In this document: piece by piece, positions 58,491-64,000 of the stretch
How the letters are laid out: the number at the start of each line of letters is the position of its first letter
How positions within the stretch are numbered: the first letter of the stretch is position 1
NCBI RefSeq assembly: GCF_022374875.2
Contig: NZ_CP092427.2
Span: 1,674,001-1,738,000 of the forward strand
From: Mycolicibacterium rufum
GTDB lineage: Bacteria > Actinomycetota > Actinomycetes > Mycobacteriales > Mycobacteriaceae
Direction of reading: 5' to 3'
Length of the DNA stretch: 64,000 bases
The notes under the pieces: generated by a model
Database searches by the model: none
The model's input: the letters and a program-made list of their open reading frames with translations, nothing else
Told to the model about the DNA's origin: nothing
Position numbers and translations under genes: made by a program

Positions 58491-59164
58491 GGAAAAATGT
58501 TAGCGCTGGTCGCAGGCTGGGGCAATGAACGGAAGTGATCGACATTCGGTCTCGTCGATAATCAGCAGATCCTCAGGCACTGCGCGTGTTGAATTGGAAT
58601 TGCGCGGGCCAGTCTGCGCAGATATATAGCTGACCCTTCAATGCGGCCTGTCAGTCGATTCGACTTTGATTAGTGGCCATTGAAAATGCAGAGTCGTCTT
58701 TGTGGCAGTTAGGGCGTTTACCGGTCGCACGGCCGGGCGACGACAGTCCAGCAGTGGCCATGGCAGAGTCGGCCAGATGCCGGCTCCGATTGTTTGAATC
58801 AGGTCGATGAAGACCCACGAGGGATAGCTGTTGTCACTCGACGCCTCGCGTAGTTTGTAGTCCTCGACGATGTCAGCATATTGTTCGGTATTGAAGTGGG
58901 CGAGACACTTTCGCTTTCTCCATGGCATCGATGAGGCCTGCGCGCCACCGTGGTCATCGTCAGACTCGCGGTGACCACTCGCTGCACACCGTGTTGATAT
59001 CGGTCGCAATGTGCCCGCTCATGGATGAGCAGTGATCCCCTATATCGGATCCTTGTCACCGGATTCCTCGTAGATAGCGTCCGGCAGTGTTCGGACGTAT
59101 CCGCCCAAGATCATGGCCCAGTTCGTCGGCGGACAATCACCCGGCGCATCTGCTCCCACCGCCG
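58491..59164. other. Gap between DUF4157 genes with short out-of-frame coding remnants
   Basis: 674 bp, less GC-rich than the backbone. Three short minus-strand frames tile it: 47 aa starting inside the end of the deaminase-type gene, 20 aa from ATG 59022, and the frame that ends at 58638. Their codon use looks coding-like, but they are split across frames, as in a decayed gene. The AT-rich part near 58600-58680 shows no recognisable promoter. Confidence 0.5.
58638..59009 (-). CDS. Possible small protein in the eCIS-like locus (hypothetical)
   Basis: Open frame of 123 aa; an internal ATG at 58928 would give 96 aa. The middle (AHFNTEQYADIVEDYKLREASSDNSY; WVFIDLIQTIGAGIWPTLPWPLL) is amphipathic/hydrophobic and looks protein-like, but no family is recognised. 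Could be an immunity-like partner, a remnant of a longer gene or noise. Confidence 0.35.
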   Translation of the reverse strand: MRPISTRCAASGHRESDDDHGGAQASSMPWRKRKCLAHFNTEQYADIVEDYKLREASSDNSYPSWVFIDLIQTIGAGIWPTLPWPLLDCRRPAVRPVNALTATKTTLHFQWPLIKVESTDRPH

Positions 59165-59183
59165 TCAAGGTTTGTTCAACCAT
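59040..59183 (-). CDS. Possible 47-aa protein following the deaminase-type gene
   Basis: ATG 59183 lies within the last codons of the 951 aa gene (19 bp overlap), and the frame ends at 59040 with ILGGYVRTLPDAIYEESGD. Placement right after an effector gene is typical of an immunity or chaperone gene, but the length suggests truncation by frameshift (see 58491-59164). Not recognised. Confidence 0.3.
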   Translation of the reverse strand: MVEQTLTAVGADAPGDCPPTNWAMILGGYVRTLPDAIYEESGDKDPI

Positions 59184-62020
59184 GCATTGGCAATTTCCAT
59201 GAGCCTTTCCATGTCGGCACCGTTTGGCTGCCCATCTGGCCCGGGACCGAAGTCCTTCCATATTTGCCTGCCTCGATTGGGCGCATGGCAGTTTGGGCAC
59301 ACGGCGCCAATCTGTTCGCGCTCAGGTGGAAACGATCTCGGACCAGGAGGCAGTTGCTTGGACGTGGGTGCCTTGATGGAAGGGGCCATCGGGTACGGGG
59401 CCGGTTTCCGCGGTGGTAGGTTCCTCACCGCGTTGCGAAGTGCACCGAGCGCTTGAGCTAGTACGGACGGACAGGTTGGCAGCTTCCTCAATGCTTCCAT
59501 TTCGTCAGCGGTCATCGTCTGAGGGACGAGTTCTTTCATGCTCCGCCCGTGGCAGGCTGGGCACACAACATCCCGATCGAAGCTCGGCGAAGGCCGCTTG
59601 GGCCTAAGTGTATTGATGGGTGGCACGTGGTCGATGGGGGCGTCGGCTAGCTGCGCAGCGATCAAAACGGTCTCGGTGTCACTAGCGGATTCAGGGAATG
59701 CACTCATGAAGCCGCGAACGAATTCTGCGTCAATACAGCCATCCGATCCCATTCTGCCAATGAGAACATTAAAGATGCCGATCTCGTTGGGCTTCTTCCG
59801 CCCTAATACCAAGTAAGCCCTGTCGAGGTCGGTGGCCGTGGCCTCATCGTAGATGGCCTCGCCAGCCTTGCTCCCGGCATAGCCCCCCACTCCCCCCGCG
59901 CCGATCGCGCAGATCAGCAGGCTCCATCCTGCTGACTCGATGCCGAGAAGTGCGTTGCATGCAAGATAGGTACCGAGCGCTCCGCCAGCTAGTCCGCCGG
60001 CAGCGCCAGCAAGTACGCGCGGTCGATCCTTCGGCGCTGCGGTAAACAGCTGATAGCCCGTGATGACGACGAATGCTGCTGTGCCGCCGATTTTGAGCCC
60101 CTTGAACAATAACGCCGTCCGACGACTGATGGTCGCGGTTGCACCGGTGGCCGCGCCCTCGGCGGCAGCTGCCGATTGTCCACCTAGGCCTAGGGTTTTC
60201 TCCGCCAGAGCTTCAGCCAAGGCGTTAGGCTGACCTGACAGTGATTCGGCAGCGGCTACGCTGCCGTCGGCGTTTTGCGTGATTCTGATGACGAGACGTT
60301 CAGGAACCTTCGCACCTTGGGGCGCAGTCTTATTGATTTCCTCGATGCTCTTGCCGAAGTTGTATTCCAGCTCAGATACAGTCGTCCCATCGGCGTTGCG
60401 GACCGACTTGGTCACCTCAATGCTGGTTTCGACCTCCACTGAAGCGGCCTGTTCTCCGACGGACGACGCCGTCGTTACGCCGGCGGCACCCGACGCACCT
60501 GTTGTCTCGCTTCCCTTCAGCACGATAAGAGCACTGCTTTCGAGATTTTTCACTTCGATGGTGAGCTCGGGGTACTTCAGACTGAGCTTCTTGAGCACAC
60601 CTGCTGCGGTATGGGCTTTCAGCGCTCCGGCTGCGCAGGTGGGGCAAGGCGCCTGCTCGATGAGCATCCACACCCTGCGGCCCTTGAGCTGTTCTCGCGG
60701 GATCTTTGCAAGTGCCTCCTCAAGTTGATCGGCGATGTTCTGTTCTGCGTGACCGTGGGTGTGCGGAAGTTGGGTGACATCGGTGGCCGGGGAAAAGCTC
60801 GATTGGGGGTTAGGACCCGGACCGCCAGCAAGGCTCGATCTGCCGATGAAAGGACGATTTTCAAGTCCCGGGATGTCCGTCCGCGCGACGCCCGAGGTAC
60901 CGCCACTTAGTCTGATGTCCGGTTCGACCGCACTGGGTGCTCGCCTAGGGATTCCGGTGGCCTGCCGAGTCGCCTTGATGTCTGCGGCCAGCGTGTCCTG
61001 CATTCCTGGCTTTGAGAACGCCCCCTGCCCCGCTGCCTCCTTCGGGGAGATTACGCGGCTTTCGTAGGACCATTGGGCGATTGGGTCCTTCCGCGCGTAT
61101 TGCGCCACAACACCTGGCGGCATCGCGTCGTACTGTGCCTTCAACGCCCACACAGCGTCCTGATCTCCCTTGGTGACCAGCGCGCGTAGCTCTTCGATGC
61201 CCAGGCCGGAGTACTTGTCGGGTGATCGACGTATGACAAACTGCCGCGCTCCGCCTTGCTGCACGACATGAGTCAATTCGTGGGCGATCAGGCGACGACC
61301 CTCGTGCGTGGCGGGTGCGAACTGGCCACGCCCGAAGACAATGTGCCCTCCGACGGTGTAGGCGCGCGCGCCAACGGCGACCGCGGACTCAGCGGCAGCA
61401 TTGTCAGTACTGACTCGTACATGGCTGAGGTCGCATCCGAATCGAGGCTCGAAGAAAGCACGGGTCGCGGCATCAAGGCGCCGGCCCGGCCGGCGAAGCA
61501 CGTCGTGAACGAGTGTCGGCGCGGCGCCACCGCCGATGGCCGGTCCTGCTTGCTTGGGACGCAGCACGTCTTTTTCGCAGCCACACTTGCGACTTACCTG
61601 CGGCGGCGCAGGGGTCGGCATCCGCATCACGCGGTCGGCTGTGCGATCGGCTTCTGCCTCAAGAGGATCGTTGACGTGGCCGACCACGAGTTTGGGCTGA
61701 ATGATGAAAGGACCGGACCGTGGCGCTGAGAATGCCGATGCGCCACGTGGCGAAGCCAGCGGTATGCCACTGAAGTCTGGACCACTCCGCCGCTCGGCCT
61801 GAGGCCGGACTGACATTCCGGATGTCTGTTCGACGATGTCCGACATCCACTCGGCTTCGACCGTCCGAGCCGAGCAACGCTGCAGCAACCCATCTTGACT
61901 GCTGCATGCGTCGCACTTGTCCTCGGCCGCGGTGTGATCGTTGCACTGGCATGCGCGCTGCAGGACCGTGCCTCCGGGAGCGGGCGGGGTCTTGGCCGCG
62001 GCGTGGCGTTGAAGTCTCAC
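59165..62020 (-). CDS. DUF4157-domain protein 3 with deaminase-type domain (candidate injected effector)
   Basis: 951 aa. Cys-rich N-terminus (CQCN, CDACS, CGCEKD), the EAEADRTADRVMRMP motif common before DUF4157, then DUF4157 (about 175-260; HELTH at 247-251). A deaminase signature follows: HAE at 424-426 (THGHAEQNIADQ) and PCPTC at 458-462 (EQAPCPTCAAGA). A Gly/Ala-rich hydrophobic stretch (about 636-725) and two CPxCH zinc-type motifs (820-824, 908-912) end the protein. GTG start overlaps the DUF6519 stop by 4 bp. Less GC-rich than its neighbours. Confidence 0.72.
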   Translation of the reverse strand: MRLQRHAAAKTPPAPGGTVLQRACQCNDHTAAEDKCDACSSQDGLLQRCSARTVEAEWMSDIVEQTSGMSVRPQAERRSGPDFSGIPLASPRGASAFSAPRSGPFIIQPKLVVGHVNDPLEAEADRTADRVMRMPTPAPPQVSRKCGCEKDVLRPKQAGPAIGGGAAPTLVHDVLRRPGRRLDAATRAFFEPRFGCDLSHVRVSTDNAAAESAVAVGARAYTVGGHIVFGRGQFAPATHEGRRLIAHELTHVVQQGGARQFVIRRSPDKYSGLGIEELRALVTKGDQDAVWALKAQYDAMPPGVVAQYARKDPIAQWSYESRVISPKEAAGQGAFSKPGMQDTLAADIKATRQATGIPRRAPSAVEPDIRLSGGTSGVARTDIPGLENRPFIGRSSLAGGPGPNPQSSFSPATDVTQLPHTHGHAEQNIADQLEEALAKIPREQLKGRRVWMLIEQAPCPTCAAGALKAHTAAGVLKKLSLKYPELTIEVKNLESSALIVLKGSETTGASGAAGVTTASSVGEQAASVEVETSIEVTKSVRNADGTTVSELEYNFGKSIEEINKTAPQGAKVPERLVIRITQNADGSVAAAESLSGQPNALAEALAEKTLGLGGQSAAAAEGAATGATATISRRTALLFKGLKIGGTAAFVVITGYQLFTAAPKDRPRVLAGAAGGLAGGALGTYLACNALLGIESAGWSLLICAIGAGGVGGYAGSKAGEAIYDEATATDLDRAYLVLGRKKPNEIGIFNVLIGRMGSDGCIDAEFVRGFMSAFPESASDTETVLIAAQLADAPIDHVPPINTLRPKRPSPSFDRDVVCPACHGRSMKELVPQTMTADEMEALRKLPTCPSVLAQALGALRNAVRNLPPRKPAPYPMAPSIKAPTSKQLPPGPRSFPPEREQIGAVCPNCHAPNRGRQIWKDFGPGPDGQPNGADMERLMEIANAWLNKP

Positions 62021-63411
62021 GTCAGTGGTTTGAATTTCTTCGGCTTGTCGGCGATGGAGTTGGCTTTCACCGTGCCGAGTAGCGCGTAGTGGTACTCGAT
62101 TCCTTCTGGCGGTTCGAATGACGGCCCGGCCGGGCCTTGTGGCCACTCCGCATCGCCGGTCACCGTGCGGGCCGGGATCATCCAATAGTTGCCACCCCGG
62201 TAGGCGCCTGCGGGGTCAGCGTCCGTGGGGAGCCGGAACTGGACTTCGACCCCGTCTTCGAGCGCGATCCACATGCCCTCCATCAGGGGAAGTGCACCGT
62301 CGGCGGCGACGTTGACGCGGTTGGAGTCGTACAGGGTGGGTGACACGTGGTCCCACCGTCGCACCAGCGGATGGAGCTGCGGTCGCGAACCGGTGTCGTC
62401 GGTTACCTCTTCGGTCAAGGTGATCGAGCGGTCCTCGTAGTCGATCGCCGCGATCTGATGCAGCGGCGACCACCAACGTGTCTCGGTGAGCGGGTGGTCG
62501 TCGGCGATCCGGCTGGCAGCGGCGTCATCGGTGATCTCGACCCAGTCGCCGATCTCGAGTCCGAGCTTGTTGTCGCGGCCGAGCGAGGACAGCACCACCG
62601 TGGCGCCCTTGACGGACCGGATCGGCAGCACCACCGAGCCGTTCTCCCGCGACCAGGTGAACGTGGCACCGCGCAAGCCATGGCCGTCGGGTTCGGCGTC
62701 GGGGTTCCACGCCGGTCCCCCACTGTGCACCTCGACGCGGTACAACTGGTTCTCCGGTCCGCGGAACTTCGCCTCGGGCGGCAGATGGCAGGGGTCCTTG
62801 TCGTAATCCAGCGGGCGCCGCGCCCTCGCGGCGAGAAGTCCTGCCGCCGGGTTGAATTCGGCGACCGCGGCATCGAACTGTTTGGCGCCGTCGGATCCGT
62901 CACCGTCGAGCGGCAGCAGTCCCACCTGCCAGACGACCTTCGACCGCGCAGCGGTGTCTGGGCCCGGGTCGCCCAGGGCGATCTCACGGATCGCGGGGTC
63001 CTGCCATGCGGTGATCAGCCGTTCCCACACCCGCAGGTACACGGCGAACGGAACGGTGTCGGGGACCGCGTCGTCGGGGTTGTCCGGGTCGAGGTAGCCG
63101 TCGGGCTGCGTCGTGTACGTCACCTCGTTCTCGTTCTCGATCAGGATTCCGTCGACGTAGGCGCGCCCCGGTGAGATCGTCACGTCGGTGATCGTCGGGC
63201 CTGGTTTGACGGTGGCGATCTGGAAGCCGGCCGCGCCGTCGGGCACTGCGATGTGGCCGAGGAAGTCGGCCATCATGGTGCGCAGCTGGTACCGCAGGAT
63301 CGCGGAGGCCTCGTTGAGGTCTGCGTCCAGCGGCAGCCGGCCCTGCTGGTAGCGCACCGAGGTGAAGTGCCTGGCCCGGTCGAAGGTGTCACGGGTGATG
63401 TCGGCGTGCAT
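62017..63411 (-). CDS. DUF6519-domain protein (contractile-system/phage-tail-associated)
   Basis: 464 aa. N-terminus ITRDTFDRARHFTSVRYQQGRLPLDADLNEA is the DUF6519 signature. Mid regions are beta-rich (ISPGRAYVDGILIENENEV; TFTWSRENGSVVLPI). The family occurs in gene clusters for phage-tail-like particles and eCIS. Its stop overlaps the start of DUF4157 protein 3, so the candidate cargo is co-translated with it. The upstream partial gene ends 10 bp before it. Confidence 0.78.
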   Translation of the reverse strand: MHADITRDTFDRARHFTSVRYQQGRLPLDADLNEASAILRYQLRTMMADFLGHIAVPDGAAGFQIATVKPGPTITDVTISPGRAYVDGILIENENEVTYTTQPDGYLDPDNPDDAVPDTVPFAVYLRVWERLITAWQDPAIREIALGDPGPDTAARSKVVWQVGLLPLDGDGSDGAKQFDAAVAEFNPAAGLLAARARRPLDYDKDPCHLPPEAKFRGPENQLYRVEVHSGGPAWNPDAEPDGHGLRGATFTWSRENGSVVLPIRSVKGATVVLSSLGRDNKLGLEIGDWVEITDDAAASRIADDHPLTETRWWSPLHQIAAIDYEDRSITLTEEVTDDTGSRPQLHPLVRRWDHVSPTLYDSNRVNVAADGALPLMEGMWIALEDGVEVQFRLPTDADPAGAYRGGNYWMIPARTVTGDAEWPQGPAGPSFEPPEGIEYHYALLGTVKANSIADKPKKFKPLT

Positions 63412-63421
63412 CGCTGTCCTC

Positions 63422-64000
63422 CTAGGTGGCGATCAGGATGCCGGCGTCGGCTCCTGCGGGTGTGTATTCGTCGAGGCGGGAACGAAGGTTGTCCTCGCGT
63501 TGCGGCTGGAACAGGTCGTGGAATGCGCCCATCTCGGAGCCGTCCTCAGCGCCGCGTCTGATCTCGTCGCGGCACCACAACGCGAGTTGCGCGTATCCGG
63601 GGCGACCGTAGCGGGTGCTGGTGAACCGCGGGATCACGTGTTGCGGGTCTTGGGAATGTGTTGGTTCACAATGAAACTGACCACCGACGCGGGAGTCCGG
63701 CGGCAGATAGCTGAACCGGATGCAGCCCCGCTGTCGGCGTGCGATGCGCACGTCGCCCATCAGGATGGAGTTCTCGACCAGATTCACCCCATGAGTCCGC
63801 ACGGCGCCGAACACGGTCACCCGTCGCGCGGACAGCACCGCGTGGGCGTGCCGGTCATCGGGCGCGGTGAGCGCGGCCAGTCCCCAGCCCGCGGAGTCGA
63901 GGATGGTGTCGGACAGCCACACCTGGTTCGGCTCGTTGTGCACTTCGTCCACGTCGACCAGGATCGTGCCGAGGATGCTGTGCTCCACCTGCAGGCATGC
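63422..64000 (-). CDS. C-terminal part of a large protein of the contractile-system-like locus
   Basis: The frame runs open through the right edge; about 190 C-terminal residues are visible. QVEHSILGTILV, then VTVFGAVRTHGVNLVENSILMGDVRIARRQRGCIRFSYLPPDSR and AFHDLFQPQREDNLRSRLDEYTPAGADAGI, look like repeating beta-strand turns of a parallel beta-helix or tail-fibre-type protein. Such proteins accompany DUF6519 in phage-tail-like clusters, from general memory of these loci. Function not settled. Confidence 0.6.
   Translation of the reverse strand, partial: ACLQVEHSILGTILVDVDEVHNEPNQVWLSDTILDSAGWGLAALTAPDDRHAHAVLSARRVTVFGAVRTHGVNLVENSILMGDVRIARRQRGCIRFSYLPPDSRVGGQFHCEPTHSQDPQHVIPRFTSTRYGRPGYAQLALWCRDEIRRGAEDGSEMGAFHDLFQPQREDNLRSRLDEYTPAGADAGILIAT

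Noticed and set aside
58799..59059. HERAH (HExxH-like) motif in a short minus-strand frame, suggesting a metalloprotease
   Set aside because: The frame lacks any other peptidase feature, is overlapped by two other frames, and the motif is short enough to be chance.
54878..64000. Ordinary prophage
   Set aside because: No integrase, terminase, capsid, portal or lysis gene is visible; the DUF4157 proteins point to a contractile injection system instead.

Overview
The window is about 70% GC, dense with genes, and reads as a chromosomal segment of a rapidly growing Mycobacterium/Mycolicibacterium. Between about 7.4 and 52 kb most genes follow, in order, a stretch of the M. tuberculosis chromosome (roughly Rv3355c to Rv3416): DUF3017-folD, an OYE oxidoreductase, the mfpA conservon, trmL, a nitroreductase, dnaE2, a MaoC hydratase, acrA1, a nucleoside hydrolase, imuB-imuA', guaA, choD, guaB3, guaB2, a DUF5319 protein, rsdA-sigD, and whiB3. 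The genus call is inferred from this order and from the protein sequences. No rRNA, tRNA, insertion sequence or CRISPR array was seen.

Layout. 0-2.8 kb: methionine biosynthesis (metY end, metX) and a SAM methyltransferase. 2.8-7.4 kb: a DesA3-type desaturase with its ferredoxin-type reductase under a perfect CRP-like palindrome, then a FAD monooxygenase with its TetR regulator and a tandem operator. 7.4-16.6 kb: a ZIP metal transporter, folD, an OYE, TetR genes, an FHA-ABC transporter of the Rv1747 type, and an NsrR-flavohaemoglobin pair. 16.7-21.4 kb: the conservon (histidine kinase, roadblock, DUF742, GTPase) ending in the gyrase-protecting pentapeptide protein MfpA. 21.7-34.7 kb: small genes, the SOS mutasome (dnaE2 and imuA'-imuB, each with a LexA box), lipid genes, and Ohr/OhrR. 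34.8-40 kb: a five-gene oxidative operon (lipase, SDR, ferritin-like protein, Baeyer-Villiger-type monooxygenase, MerR) that lies between imuA' and guaA and has no counterpart there in M. tuberculosis. 41-52 kb: purine synthesis, cholesterol oxidase, sigma-D/anti-sigma-D and WhiB3. A DUF559 gene between choD and guaB3 is flanked by a near-perfect direct repeat.

52.8-64 kb is accessory. First comes a three-gene nitrile hydratase/thiocyanate hydrolase-like cluster with an unusual CALCSC metal-binding loop and an N-terminal (His-Asp)7 tail. Next comes what looks like the edge of an extracellular contractile injection system (eCIS) or phage-tail-like locus. It has three proteins with the eCIS-associated DUF4157 metallopeptidase-like domain and unrelated C-termini, a DUF6519 protein, and the end of a larger protein that runs off the window. 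One DUF4157 protein (951 aa) carries a deaminase signature (HAE ... PCxxC), which suggests an injected deaminase effector. It overlaps the DUF6519 gene by 4 bp. No sheath, tube, baseplate or ATPase gene is in view, so the injection-system assignment rests on the marker domains and needs the sequence to the right.
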